Of a stretch of DNA of 64,000 nucleotides, positions 1 to 8,704 are shown piece by piece. Source of the DNA: Paraburkholderia acidipaludis NBRC 101816 (GTDB taxonomy: Bacteria > Pseudomonadota > Gammaproteobacteria > Burkholderiales > Burkholderiaceae). The DNA lies in the NCBI RefSeq assembly GCF_000684975.1, contig NZ_BAXZ01000015.1, positions 1 through 64,000 on the forward strand, read 5' to 3'. Within the stretch, counting starts at the first letter, position 1; each line of letters opens with the position of its first letter. The position numbers and the translations under genes were made by a program. The notes under the pieces were generated by a model. That model saw only the letters and a program-made list of their open reading frames with translations, was not told the origin of the DNA and did no database searches.

Positions 1-267
1 ATGGTAGTCGACCAGTACGGCATCGCTCCCTTCGAAAGCGAAGATAAGCCGCCAGTTGCCGTTCACCCTGACCGCGTAATGGGTGGCAAGCGCGCCTTCG
101 AGCCGGTGGCATCGCCAGCCCGGCACGTTCATGTCCTGCGGCGATTCGGCAACGTCGAGCCGGGCCAGTTGGCGTGCGAGACGCGGCACGTGATCGGGCC
201 GGATGCCTGCCTTGTTGCCGGTGAAGAAGAACGCCTTGAGCCCTTTGTGTTTCCACGACTTGATCAT
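1..267 (-). CDS. higB: HigB/RelE-family toxin, partial (3' end outside window)
   Basis: Reading the minus strand from an ATG at 267 gives 89 codons with no stop before the window edge. The product starts MIKSWKHKGLKAFF, contains the RLARQLARLD helix, the MNVPGWRCHRLEG segment and the GNWRLIFAFEG core strand, and ends in VLVDYH. This is the usual order of a HigB-type mRNA interferase, a RelE-fold toxin of about 92 residues, so only a few residues and the stop are missing. Such toxins cleave translated mRNA and are neutralised by an antitoxin encoded downstream (HigA), which would lie left of position 1. A strong promoter overlapped by a palindrome lies just upstream. The family call is firm; the partner is inferred. 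Confidence 0.85.
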   Translation of the reverse strand, partial: MIKSWKHKGLKAFFFTGNKAGIRPDHVPRLARQLARLDVAESPQDMNVPGWRCHRLEGALATHYAVRVNGNWRLIFAFEGSDAVLVDYH

Positions 268-341
268 GTTTCCCCAAACGAAGCCAATCCAGCATGGGTT
301 GCTCTTCGCCGAGGTCGATGTCCTTCTTCGCCCACCTGTAT

Positions 342-364
342 ATCGTATAGCCTCACTATACGAT
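342..364. promoter_or_regulatory. Operator palindrome of the toxin-antitoxin promoter
   Basis: A perfect 9-bp inverted repeat (ATCGTATAG and CTATACGAT) is separated by 5 bp and covers the -10 box of the leftward promoter. Toxin-antitoxin operons of the HigBA type are repressed by the antitoxin binding such palindromes, so this is the expected operator for conditional autoregulation. Confidence 0.7.
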
Positions 365-383
365 CGGTGCAGGCTACAGTCAA
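355..383 (-). promoter_or_regulatory. Promoter of the higB-type toxin operon
   Basis: On the minus strand a TTGACT -35 box (378-383) is followed after 17 bp by a TATAGT -10 box (355-360). Transcription would start near 348, leaving a leader of about 80 nt before the toxin ATG at 267. The -10 box lies inside the inverted repeat at 342-364, so antitoxin binding would block RNA polymerase. Confidence 0.7.
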
Positions 384-493
384 TCGGGCTTACGGCCCTG
401 GTTTGACCTGACTCAACTCTCAGCGTCGCGCGCGAGTGCGCGCTAAAAAGCAGGGTCACACAGGCTCCGAGGGACGCCAATTAGCCGTTCGGC

Positions 494-522
494 TTACGGA
501 TTGACGTCATTGCACCGATAAT
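494..522 (+). promoter_or_regulatory. Putative anmK promoter
   Basis: TTACGG (494-499) and GATAAT (517-522) are spaced by 17 bp on the plus strand. They lie about 45 bp upstream of the anmK GTG start, which has a GGGAGGG ribosome-binding site at 552-558. The -35 box is imperfect. Confidence 0.45.
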
Positions 523-565
523 CTGCGGCAGGACAAATCGTTCGCACTCACGGGAGGGACACGAC

Positions 566-1720
566 GTGGCACCACGCGACGCGCAAACGGATAGCGGCAC
601 AGCGGCCGACGGTGTGTATTTCGGTCTGATGTCGGGTACGAGCATGGACGGCGTGGACGGCATCGCCGTGCGCTTCGGGAAAGGACAACGGCCGGTCGTG
701 CTGGCCGAGGCGTTCGTCGGTTTCGCGCAAGGCCTGCGAGAGGCCCTTTTCGCGCTACAGCAGCCCGGCGAAAACGAAATCGAGCGCGAAGCGCTGGCCG
801 GGAATGCGCTCACGGCGCGCTACGCGGTGTGTTGCCACGAACTGCTGCGCGCAGGCGGCCTCGCGCCGGACGACGTCCGTGCGATGGGCGCTCACGGGCA
901 AACCGTGCGGCATCGGCCCGAAAAGGGCTATACGGTGCAGATCCAGAACCCGGCGCTGCTGGCCGAACTCACGCATATCGACGTGATCGCCGACTTCCGC
1001 AGCCGCGACGTTGCCTCGGGCGGCCAGGGCGCGCCGCTCGTGCCCGCATTTCATGCAACGGTGTTCGGCTCGAAGGACGAAACGCGCGTCGTCTGCAATC
1101 TGGGGGGCATCAGCAACATCACGGTCCTGTGGAACACGGGCGCCGTGCGCGGCTTCGACTGCGGACCCGCGAACGCGTTGCTCGACCTCTGGGCCGAGCG
1201 GCATCTCGGCAAGCCCTACGACGAAAATGGCCAGTTCGCCGCGAGCGGCACGCCACATCAGCCGCTCCTGAACGCCCTGCTCGACGAGCCGTTTTTCGAG
1301 CAGCCGCCGCCCAAGAGCACAGGGCGCGATCTCTTCAACGCCGCCTGGCTCGATGAAAAGCTCAAAGGCTTCGAATCGCTCTCCCCGGCCGACGTCCAGG
1401 CGACGCTGGTCAGCCTGACTGCCGTGAGCGTGGCCCGCGAGATCGAGCGCCATGCCTCGGACTGCCGCGCCGTGTACGTGTGCGGCGGCGGCGCGCGCAA
1501 CCCCGTGCTGATGGCCGCACTGCAAAAGGCGCTCGAAACGGGAGGCGTAAGCGGCGTGCCGGTTACCACCACCGACACGCTGGGCGTGCCGCCGCATCAG
1601 GTCGAACCGCTGGCTTTCGCGTGGCTCGCCATGCGCTGCGCCGCGCGCGAACCCGGCAATCTCCCCGCGGTCACCGGTGCCGCGGGCGACCGCGTGCTGG
1701 GCGCGATCTATCCGCGCTGA
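566..1720 (+). CDS. anmK: Anhydro-N-acetylmuramic acid kinase AnmK
   Basis: The 384-residue protein phosphorylates and opens the ring of 1,6-anhydro-MurNAc, giving MurNAc-6-phosphate in cytoplasmic cell-wall recycling. The ATP-binding signature GLMSGTSMDGVD is at residues 20-31. The motif DFRSRDVASGGQGAPLVP, with the catalytic Asp, and the late CGGGARNP glycine-rich segment are both present. Length is normal for the family (about 370-385). The start is a GTG with a strong GGGAGGG site 7 nt upstream. The gene is read alone, divergent from the toxin gene and convergent with erpA across a shared bidirectional terminator. Confidence 0.95.
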   Translation: MAPRDAQTDSGTAADGVYFGLMSGTSMDGVDGIAVRFGKGQRPVVLAEAFVGFAQGLREALFALQQPGENEIEREALAGNALTARYAVCCHELLRAGGLAPDDVRAMGAHGQTVRHRPEKGYTVQIQNPALLAELTHIDVIADFRSRDVASGGQGAPLVPAFHATVFGSKDETRVVCNLGGISNITVLWNTGAVRGFDCGPANALLDLWAERHLGKPYDENGQFAASGTPHQPLLNALLDEPFFEQPPPKSTGRDLFNAAWLDEKLKGFESLSPADVQATLVSLTAVSVAREIERHASDCRAVYVCGGGARNPVLMAALQKALETGGVSGVPVTTTDTLGVPPHQVEPLAFAWLAMRCAAREPGNLPAVTGAAGDRVLGAIYPR

Positions 1721-1747
1721 AGCACGCACGAGGTTTGCCGGGGCAAT

Positions 1748-1776
1748 AAAAAACGGGGCTTAGCGCCCCGTTTTTT
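1748..1776. terminator. Bidirectional terminator between anmK and erpA
   Basis: A 12-bp perfect stem (AAAAAACGGGGC with GCCCCGTTTTTT) closes on a 5-nt loop. The A-run on one side and T-run on the other give a U-tract on both strands, serving the convergent genes anmK and erpA. Confidence 0.9.
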
Positions 1777-1794
1777 AAGCCATGACGTTTTCGC

Positions 1795-2160
1795 TCAGAC
1801 CGAGAACGACGAGCCGCAACCGCAGGTCGTGGTGGCGTTCGGGTTCTTGATGACGAATTGCGCGCCGTTCAGATCGTCCTTGTAGTCGATCTCGGCGCCG
1901 ACGAGGTACTGATAGCTCATCGAGTCGATCAGCAGCTGGACGCCGTTCCTGTTCATCACGGTGTCGTCTTCGTTGATCGTTTCGTCGAACGTGAATCCGT
2001 ACTGGAAGCCCGAGCAGCCGCCGCCCTGCACGAACACGCGCAGCTTCAGCTCCGGATTGCCTTCCTCGTCGATCAGTTGCTTGACCTTGTCAGCCGCTGC
2101 TTCGGTGAAAACGAAGGGACCGGGCATTTCGGTCACGGTGGTTTCGGTGACAGCGCTCAT
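1795..2160 (-). CDS. erpA: Iron-sulfur cluster insertion protein ErpA
   Basis: This 121-residue A-type carrier delivers Fe-S clusters to apoproteins. The three cluster-binding cysteines are Cys49 in GGGCSGF and Cys113/Cys115 in the C-terminal TCGCGSSFSV. Length matches ErpA (about 114-125) and the gene sits next to rplM-rpsI, as it commonly does in Burkholderiaceae. A GGAGAG site precedes the ATG. A TACAAT -10 element lies about 30 bp upstream, so it probably has its own promoter after the rpsI terminator. Confidence 0.93.
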   Translation of the reverse strand: MSAVTETTVTEMPGPFVFTEAAADKVKQLIDEEGNPELKLRVFVQGGGCSGFQYGFTFDETINEDDTVMNRNGVQLLIDSMSYQYLVGAEIDYKDDLNGAQFVIKNPNATTTCGCGSSFSV

Positions 2161-2190
2161 GCGAACTCTCCAAATAAGCTTCTAGCCGCT

Positions 2191-2196
2191 ATTGTA
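2191..2196 (-). promoter_or_regulatory. Putative -10 box for erpA
   Basis: TACAAT on the minus strand lies 31 bp upstream of the erpA ATG. No convincing -35 hexamer is seen at 16-18 bp (TTAAGC at 19 bp is the closest), so this is a weak call. Confidence 0.35.
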
Positions 2197-2273
2197 GGGC
2201 TCTTCCCGACATCGTGCTTAAGCCCACAAAATCAAGGGTTTCTCGTTGCGCCGACGCGGACGAAGCCAAAACG

Positions 2274-2311
2274 AAAAAACCGCCCGACGCATTGCTGCGA
2301 GGGCGGCTTTT
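2274..2311 (-). terminator. Terminator of the rplM-rpsI operon
   Basis: On the minus strand an imperfect stem built on GCCGCCC/GGGCGGT is followed by TTTTTT at 2279-2274. It lies about 50 bp beyond the rpsI stop and separates the ribosomal operon from erpA. Confidence 0.8.
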
Positions 2312-2359
2312 GCAGCAGCCATGCGCTTCCGCGAGGAGCGCACAGCCACGAAACGCAAA

Positions 2360-2752
2360 TTAACGCTTCGAGAACTGCTTGCGGCGACGTGCCTTGTGGA
2401 AACCGACCTTCTTACGTTCCACTTCACGTGCGTCACGCGTAACGAAGCCAGCTTGCGACAGTGCCGGCTTGAGCGTGGCGTCGTAGTCGATCAGCGCGCG
2501 CGTGATGCCGTGGCGAACCGCGCCGGCCTGGCCGGTTTCGCCGCCGCCCGTCACGTTCACCTTGATGTCGAACGTCGTGCCGTGGCTCGTGAGCTCCAGC
2601 GGTTGACGAACGATCATGAGCGACGTTTCGCGCGAGAAGTAGTCGGCGATGGGCTTGCCGTTGACGACGATTTCGCCCTTGCCCGACTTGATGAAGACAC
2701 GAGCGACGGCGCTCTTGCGGCGGCCCGTACCGTAATTCCAGTTACCGATCAT
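2360..2752 (-). CDS. rpsI: 30S ribosomal protein S9
   Basis: The 130-residue protein is the small-subunit protein S9. Family marks are the N-terminal WNYGTGRRKSAVARVF, the central VTGGGETGQAGAVRHGI and the basic C-terminal tail KARRRKQFSKR, which reaches the P-site tRNA. It follows rplM after 11 bp as one two-gene operon, the near-universal L13-S9 pair. Confidence 0.98.
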   Translation of the reverse strand: MIGNWNYGTGRRKSAVARVFIKSGKGEIVVNGKPIADYFSRETSLMIVRQPLELTSHGTTFDIKVNVTGGGETGQAGAVRHGITRALIDYDATLKPALSQAGFVTRDAREVERKKVGFHKARRRKQFSKR

Positions 2753-2763
2753 GTGGGCTCCCC

Positions 2764-3192
2764 TTAGATCTCGAGCGCCTTCGGCTGTTGAGCCGAGTGC
2801 GGGTGCGTTGCGTCTGCGTAGACCTTCAGCTTCTTGATCATCGCGTAGCCGAGCGGGCCCTTCGGCAGCATGCCCTTCACGGCCTTCTCGAGCGCGCGGC
2901 CCGGGAAGCGCTCTTGCATCTTGCCGAACGTCGTTTCGTAGATACCGCCCGGATAGCCCGAGTGACGGTAGTACTTCTTGTCGGTGGTCTTGTTGCCCGT
3001 GACCTTCAGCTTGCCGGCGTTGATGATGATGATGAAATCACCCGTGTCGACGTGCGGGGTGAACTCAGGCTTGTGCTTGCCGCGAAGACGGCGTGCCACT
3101 TCGCTGGCGACACGGCCGAGAACCTTATCCGTCGCGTCAATCACGTACCATTCGCGCTGCACTTCATGTGCCTTGGCGGAAAAAGTCTTCAT
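2764..3192 (-). CDS. rplM: 50S ribosomal protein L13
   Basis: The 142-residue product is L13, an early assembly protein of the large subunit. It begins MKTFSAKAHEVQREWYVID and carries the typical VLGRVASEVARRLRGKHKPEFTPHVDTGDF stretch (split here only by notation) and the MLPKGPLG motif. It is the first gene of the rplM-rpsI operon. A strong sigma-70 promoter upstream leaves an untranslated leader of about 125 nt. Confidence 0.98.
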   Translation of the reverse strand: MKTFSAKAHEVQREWYVIDATDKVLGRVASEVARRLRGKHKPEFTPHVDTGDFIIIINAGKLKVTGNKTTDKKYYRHSGYPGGIYETTFGKMQERFPGRALEKAVKGMLPKGPLGYAMIKKLKVYADATHPHSAQQPKALEI

Positions 3193-3323
3193 GATCGATC
3201 CAAAAAATATGCTATGCCCTGTTTTGGTCCTGCTTGTAGGTTGACGCTCGTTGGCGCCGGCGCAGGCTCTCCCTGGTTCGGGTTTCCCCGTCCCCGCTCA
3301 GGCATGGATGCGGAGAACCTAGG

Positions 3324-3353
3324 ATTATAAAGGGAAAATTGGGCGCGCGTCAA
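3324..3353 (-). promoter_or_regulatory. Strong promoter of rplM-rpsI
   Basis: On the minus strand TTGACG (3348-3353) and a consensus TATAAT (3324-3329) are 18 bp apart. Transcription would start near 3317. The resulting leader of about 125 nt could hold an autoregulatory site for L13, but I see no recognisable conserved leader motif. Confidence 0.8.
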
Positions 3354-3403
3354 AAATTCCGCTTGACGGGGCAAGGCGAGGGCTGGCGACGAAGCTACGG
3401 ACG

Positions 3404-3497
3404 AAAAAAAGCCCGAACGCGTTTGTTCGGGCTTAATCCACCTTTTGGAGGAGGGTGGAGGAGACATGCTGAGGTGTCGTGAAGCACGACAACCAAC
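3404..3497 (-). ncRNA. Candidate small RNA with duplicated CUCCUCC motif
   Basis: This is a freestanding leftward transcription unit with no open frame, defined by a strong promoter (3505-3533) and a strong terminator. From the predicted start near 3497 the RNA (about 94 nt) folds into three hairpins. The first is a 7-bp stem UGUCGUG/CACGACA with a 3-nt loop. The second is a 5-bp stem CCACC/GGUGG with an 11-nt loop containing CUCCUCC. The third is a 9-bp terminator stem (3410-3418 with 3425-3433) followed by U7. A second CUCCUCC lies immediately before hairpin 2, 10 nt from the first copy. CUCCUCC is complementary to Shine-Dalgarno sequences, as in C-rich 'cuckoo'-type sRNAs. I cannot say whether this RNA is already catalogued. 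Confidence 0.65.
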
Positions 3498-3504
3498 AAG
3501 ACGA

Positions 3505-3533
3505 ATTATACGGATCGACCTTGTGCGACGCAA
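3505..3533 (-). promoter_or_regulatory. Promoter of the candidate small RNA
   Basis: On the minus strand TTGCGT (3528-3533) and consensus TATAAT (3505-3510) are exactly 17 bp apart. A 16-bp inverted repeat (TGCATT, 4-bp spacer, AATGCA; 3541-3556) lies directly upstream of the -35 box and could bind a regulator. Confidence 0.75.
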
Positions 3534-3761
3534 GGGAAACTGCATTACGAAATGCAATGCCACAATATGAAATAAAAGTGCGGCGCAGCGATATCCATAA
3601 TTCCCTTTAAAATCAGCAGACCAGGAAAGCAGCCTCCAACGAGGCAGCTATCGTGACTAGAGCAAAACCCCTATTCCCGCCAGGGAAAACTGCCCTGCCA
3701 CCCGGATGCCGCATCGCAACATTCAAGCACCATGCATAGATTCGGCCCGGCACGTCGTCCC

Positions 3762-3790
3762 CGGACATACCAGTAGAGGCGGGCTACAAT
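3762..3790 (+). promoter_or_regulatory. Putative promoter of the OsmC-family gene
   Basis: CGGACA (3762-3767) and TACAAT (3785-3790) are 17 bp apart, about 38 bp before the ATG at 3829. The -10 box is good and the -35 box is partial. Confidence 0.5.
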
Positions 3791-3828
3791 GCCGTCTGAA
3801 TCGAAGAACCCGTGGCAAAGGCACAAAC

Positions 3829-4251
3829 ATGGAATGCAAAGTTAGCTGGATGGGACAGGACGGCATGGCGTTCGCGGCCGAAACGGGCAGCGGTCACCTC
3901 GTCAACATGGACGGCGCACCGGAAGGCGGCGGCCACAATCTCGCGCCGCGTCCGATGGAAATGGTGCTGCTCGGCACCGGCGGCTGTACTGCCTACGATG
4001 TGGTCCTGATCCTGAAGAAGAGCCGTCAGGAAGTAAGCGGCTGCAGCGTGACGCTCAAGGCCGAACGCGCCAGCGAAGACCCGAAGGTCTTCACGAAGAT
4101 CCACTTCCACTTCACCGTGACGGGCAAGAATCTGAACCCGGCTACCGTGGAGCGCGCGATCAACCTGTCGCACGACAAGTACTGCTCGGCGTCGATCATG
4201 ATCGGCAAGACCGCCGAGATCACGCATACGTTCGAGATCGTCGCGGCTTGA
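3829..4251 (+). CDS. OsmC family protein, YhfA-like
   Basis: The 140-residue protein has the OsmC fold. It keeps two conserved cysteines, Cys53 in GTGGCTAYD and Cys119 in HDKYCSAS, and the RPMEMVLLG segment typical of the YhfA subgroup. Ohr/OsmC members reduce organic hydroperoxides with this cysteine pair. The YhfA branch is less well characterised, so peroxide reduction is a family inference. The open frame runs further upstream, but the ATG at 3829 begins the conserved domain (MECKVSWMG) and is downstream of the likely promoter. It is followed by a strong bidirectional terminator shared with rnpB. Confidence 0.85.
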   Translation: MECKVSWMGQDGMAFAAETGSGHLVNMDGAPEGGGHNLAPRPMEMVLLGTGGCTAYDVVLILKKSRQEVSGCSVTLKAERASEDPKVFTKIHFHFTVTGKNLNPATVERAINLSHDKYCSASIMIGKTAEITHTFEIVAA

Positions 4252-4276
4252 CGCCCGCAATTTCGGCAGCGAAAAG

Positions 4277-4318
4277 AAAAAGCCGGCGCGGTTCATCGAA
4301 GAACCGCGCCGGCTTTTT
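4277..4318. terminator. Bidirectional terminator between OsmC-family gene and rnpB
   Basis: An 18-bp perfect stem (4277-4294 with 4301-4318) with a 6-nt loop is flanked by A5 and T5. It lies just past the stop of the plus-strand gene and just past the 3' end of rnpB. Confidence 0.92.
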
Positions 4319-4331
4319 GCACAAATAAGGC

Positions 4332-4747
<416 letters not shown>

Positions 4748-4753
4748 ACCGCG

Positions 4754-4759
4754 ATTTTA
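4754..4759 (-). promoter_or_regulatory. Putative -10 box of rnpB
   Basis: TAAAAT on the minus strand is placed so that transcription starts near 4747, just before the P1 helix. The box lies inside the DUF3025 coding frame. No good -35 box is seen. Confidence 0.5.
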
Positions 4760-5682
4760 CCATCCGCCGCGGAACGCGCCTGCCGCCCGCTGCGAAACAC
4801 GAACGGGTCGTCGTAAAACGACGGAGTTTCGTTTTCAGGCCACCAGCCGGGTATGCCGAGCACGGGCAGCGGCGCGAACATCCGGCCGTTGAATTCGCCG
4901 CCTTCCAGTAACGCCCGGCTCGCCGTGGCGTCGAGAAATGCGTCGCGTGCGGCGCGCGTCCACGAGAAGTAGTCGACGGGCACGTCGACGATCCACGCGT
5001 GCGCGGTACACGCCTTGTACGGCGTGACGAGTTTTTCCAGCAGCGCGTGCCCGAAGCAGTTGGCCTCGCAGCGCTCGCCCCATGCTGCCCGGCCGTCGAC
5101 AAAGAGCGACTTCCAGTCGAACGATCGCAGTGCGGCGCCGAGCGCCGCATCGGCGCAGGCGAACAGCACGGCGTTCTCGTCGAACACGGTGAGCGCGTCA
5201 CGCGTGCCGCCGCGCGTGGGCCCGACACCTAGCGCATCGACCAGCGCCGAGCCGCGCGCGCTCAATGCCGCCTTGATGCGCGGAAACTGAAACCAGCTGA
5301 GCGCATTGAAGAAGTCGTGCAGATTGTGGCGCGTCGGCACCTGGCCGGTGGCCGCGATATGGGCCTCGTAAGCCGTGTCGGGCGGGAGTTCGCCCTGCGG
5401 GATAAAGGCGAGGCGCTGCCCGCGCCCTGTCGTGACTTCGGCGACGGCGGCGTCCGCGTTCATCTCGCGCAGCTGGTCTGCCGCGCTGCGCAGCGCGGCC
5501 CGCTGCCAGCGCGCGCCGCGTTCCGCGACCTGCGCGAACCAGGGACTGGTCCAGTCGATATCGGCAAAACCCGGTGCGGCGCGCTTCACCGCACCGCCCG
5601 GCAAGTGCGCCTCACGTGACACCTGTGCCACACGCGACAAACGTGACAAGCGCGACAAGCGCGGCGTCCCAACCGCGCGCCC

Positions 5683-6738
5683 TCAGACGAGGCGCCAGCC
5701 GATGGTCTCGCCGCCGCGCAGCGGCACGACCGGCACGTCGCCCGCCGTCACCTCGGCCGGCAGCGTCCACGCCTCGCGGCGCAGCGTCACCTTTTCGGCG
5801 CTGCGCGGCAGGCCGTAGAAGTCCGCGCCGTGGAAGCTCGCGAAACCTTCGAGCTTGTCGAGCGCGCCCGCGTTGTCGAATGCCTCGGCGTAGAGCTCGA
5901 GCGCATGCAGCGCCGTGTAGCAGCCCGCGCAGCCGCACGCGTGCTCTTTCAGCCCCTTCGGATGCGGCGCGCTGTCCGTGCCGAGGAAGAAGCGCGCGTC
6001 GCCCGAAGTCGCCGCCTCGACGAGCGCCACGCGGTGCGTCTCGCGCTTGAGCACCGGCAGGCAGTAGTAATGCGGACGAATGCCGCCCTGGAAGATCGCG
6101 TTGCGGTTGTAGAGCAGGTGATGCGCCGTGATCGTCGCACCGAGCAGACCCGGGGCGGCATGATCGGCACGAATGTAGTCGACGGCGTCCTTGGTCGTGA
6201 TGTGCTCGAACACCACCTTCAATGCCGGGAAGTCGCGGCGCAGCGGCGTCATCACGCGGTCGATGAACACCTTCTCGCGGTCGAACAGATCGATGTCGGG
6301 ATTCGTCACCTCGCCGTGCACGAGGAGCGGCATGCCCGCTTCCTGCATGGCCTCCAGCGTCTTCGCGCACTTGCGGATATCGGTCACGCCGGCGTCCGAG
6401 TTCGTCGTTGCGCCCGCCGGATACAGCTTCACGCCATGCACGAAGCCGCTTCCACGCGCGCGGCGAATCTCGTCGGGCGGCGTGTTGTCGGTCAGATAAA
6501 GCGTCATCAGCGGCTCGAAGCGCGCGCCCTCGGGCAGCGCCGCCAGGATGCGATCGCGGTACGCGGCGGCCTGTTCGGTGGTCGTGACCGGCGGCTTCAG
6601 GTTCGGCATGATGATCGCGCGGCCGAACTGGCGCGCGGTATGCGGCAGCACCGCCGCCAGCATGGCGCCATCGCGCACGTGCAGGTGCCAGTCGTCGGGG
6701 CGGGTCAGCGTGAGGATGGTCTGGGAAGAGGCGTTCAT
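5683..6738 (-). CDS. pyrC: Dihydroorotase (class II)
   Basis: This 351-residue amidohydrolase cyclises N-carbamoyl-aspartate to dihydroorotate in pyrimidine synthesis. Metal ligands are visible: His18 and His20 in WHLHVRDG, the carboxylated Lys104 in HGVKLYPAGAT, the HGEVT histidine and ITAHHLL. The substrate and metal site near the end reads FFLGTDSAPHP. Length is normal for the short class II enzyme. It is read leftward and is followed after 24 bp by the DUF3025 frame, so the two may be co-transcribed. pyrF lies elsewhere in the window. Confidence 0.96.
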   Translation of the reverse strand: MNASSQTILTLTRPDDWHLHVRDGAMLAAVLPHTARQFGRAIIMPNLKPPVTTTEQAAAYRDRILAALPEGARFEPLMTLYLTDNTPPDEIRRARGSGFVHGVKLYPAGATTNSDAGVTDIRKCAKTLEAMQEAGMPLLVHGEVTNPDIDLFDREKVFIDRVMTPLRRDFPALKVVFEHITTKDAVDYIRADHAAPGLLGATITAHHLLYNRNAIFQGGIRPHYYCLPVLKRETHRVALVEAATSGDARFFLGTDSAPHPKGLKEHACGCAGCYTALHALELYAEAFDNAGALDKLEGFASFHGADFYGLPRSAEKVTLRREAWTLPAEVTAGDVPVVPLRGGETIGWRLV

Positions 6739-6845
6739 GGGTTTCGATTGCAGCAGCTAAGCGCGCGTGGCGCGGAGATCGTCGCGCCGGCGCGACAACC
6801 AGGCCCTTTCGCGCTCCGTGTGGAAAGCATCCGACAAAATTCGTA

Positions 6846-6873
6846 TTGGCGGCGCGCAGCCCGGTGATATGCT
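6846..6873 (+). promoter_or_regulatory. Putative promoter of the glutamine amidotransferase gene
   Basis: TTGGCG (6846-6851) and TATGCT (6868-6873) are 16 bp apart, about 60 bp before the ATG at 6935 in the divergent gap to pyrC. Confidence 0.4.
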
Positions 6874-6934
6874 TGGAAAATCATCATTGTACCGGTTCAT
6901 CGGGCCGCTCAGCCCGCCGCATCAAGCTTTAGCC

Positions 6935-7858
6935 ATGTGCCAACTTCTTGGAATGAACTGCGCCGCGCCGACGGACGTCACGTTCTCCTTCACCGGATTC
7001 GCGGCGCGCGGCGGCGTCACCGATCACCACGCCGACGGCTGGGGCATCGCGTTCTTCGAAGACAAGGCCTGCCGCCTCTTCATCGACCATCAGGCCTCCG
7101 CGCGCTCGCCGATCGCCGAGATGGTCAAGCGCTACCCGATCAAGTCGCGCAATACCATCGCGCATATCCGCAAGGCTACGCAGGGCCATATCCAGCTGGA
7201 GAACTGCCACCCGTTCATGCGCGAGCTGTGGGGCCGCCACTGGATCTTCGCGCACAACGGCGACCTGCAGGACTTCAACCCGGCCATGTCGGGCGTGTAT
7301 CAGCCGGTCGGCACGACCGATAGCGAACTGGCGTTCTGCGCGCTGCTGCAGGGCTTGCGCCGGGCGTTCCCGGGCTCCCAGCCGCCGCTTCCCGAGCTCT
7401 TCGCGGAACTGGCGTCGCTCACGCGCGAGATCACGCAGTCCGGCGTGTTCAATTTCCTGATGTCGAACGGCCAGGCGCTCTTCGCGCACTGCTCGACGCA
7501 TCTCTACTATCTCGTGCGCCGCTGGCCGTTCTCGACGGCGCATCTGGTCGATGCCGACGTTTCGATCGACTTCGCCAAATACACGACGCCCGAAGATCGC
7601 GTGGCCGTGATCGCCACCGCGCCGCTCACCGACAACGAAGTCTGGACGCGCTTTGCGCCCGGCGATCTGCTGATGTTCCAGAACGGCGACGTGATCGCGC
7701 GGGCAAGCGTGCCGGTGCCGCAGAAGGTGCTCGACAAGCTGAAGAATCCGGCGACGGACGCCTCGGCGAGCGCGCCCTGCCGGTTGTCGGCCACGCCATC
7801 CGCGGCCGAGACCGTGGATGCCGAAGCCGCCTCCGCGCTGCAGACCTGGGGCGAGTAG
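6935..7858 (+). CDS. Class II glutamine amidotransferase, YafJ-like
   Basis: The 307-residue protein starts MCQLLGMN, so Cys2 becomes the N-terminal nucleophile after Met removal, the hallmark of Ntn-type class II amidotransferases. Further marks are HHADGWGIAFF, HIRKATQG, ENCHPF and FAHNGDL. Only the glutaminase domain is present; there is no synthetase partner domain, as in E. coli YafJ. The acceptor of the released ammonia is unknown. The upstream part of the open frame is discarded because the Cys must follow the initiator Met. Confidence 0.88.
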   Translation: MCQLLGMNCAAPTDVTFSFTGFAARGGVTDHHADGWGIAFFEDKACRLFIDHQASARSPIAEMVKRYPIKSRNTIAHIRKATQGHIQLENCHPFMRELWGRHWIFAHNGDLQDFNPAMSGVYQPVGTTDSELAFCALLQGLRRAFPGSQPPLPELFAELASLTREITQSGVFNFLMSNGQALFAHCSTHLYYLVRRWPFSTAHLVDADVSIDFAKYTTPEDRVAVIATAPLTDNEVWTRFAPGDLLMFQNGDVIARASVPVPQKVLDKLKNPATDASASAPCRLSATPSAAETVDAEAASALQTWGE

Positions 7859-7882
7859 CGCGCGGCGGCGGGCGCCAGCCGC

Positions 7883-8604
<722 letters not shown>

Positions 8605-8608
<4 letters not shown>

Positions 8609-8691
8609 CTAGCGACCTTTTCCTGAAAACCTTTCCCGAGGCTCGACGCGACCACGCACGCCACGAAATAGCAGGCGCGGATGATTTTCGA
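8605..8691 (-). pseudogene. gltK: Probable 3' remnant of a gltK permease gene
   Basis: In the 96-bp gap between gltI and gltL, one minus-strand frame reads KIIRACYFVACVVASSLGKG and ends FQEKVAR, then TGA overlapping the gltL ATG. A hydrophobic helix followed by a short basic tail is how amino-acid ABC permeases of this type end, and an ATGA overlap with gltL is what an intact gltK would show. No start or upstream permease sequence remains. I infer a deletion running from just after gltI to near the end of gltK. Confidence 0.5.
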
Positions 8692-8704
8692 ATCATACCC
8701 GGCC

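Noticed and set aside
484..495. AGCCG-TT-CGGCT hairpin upstream of anmK
   Set aside because: The stem is only 5 bp with a 2-nt loop and overlaps the promoter; too weak to call.
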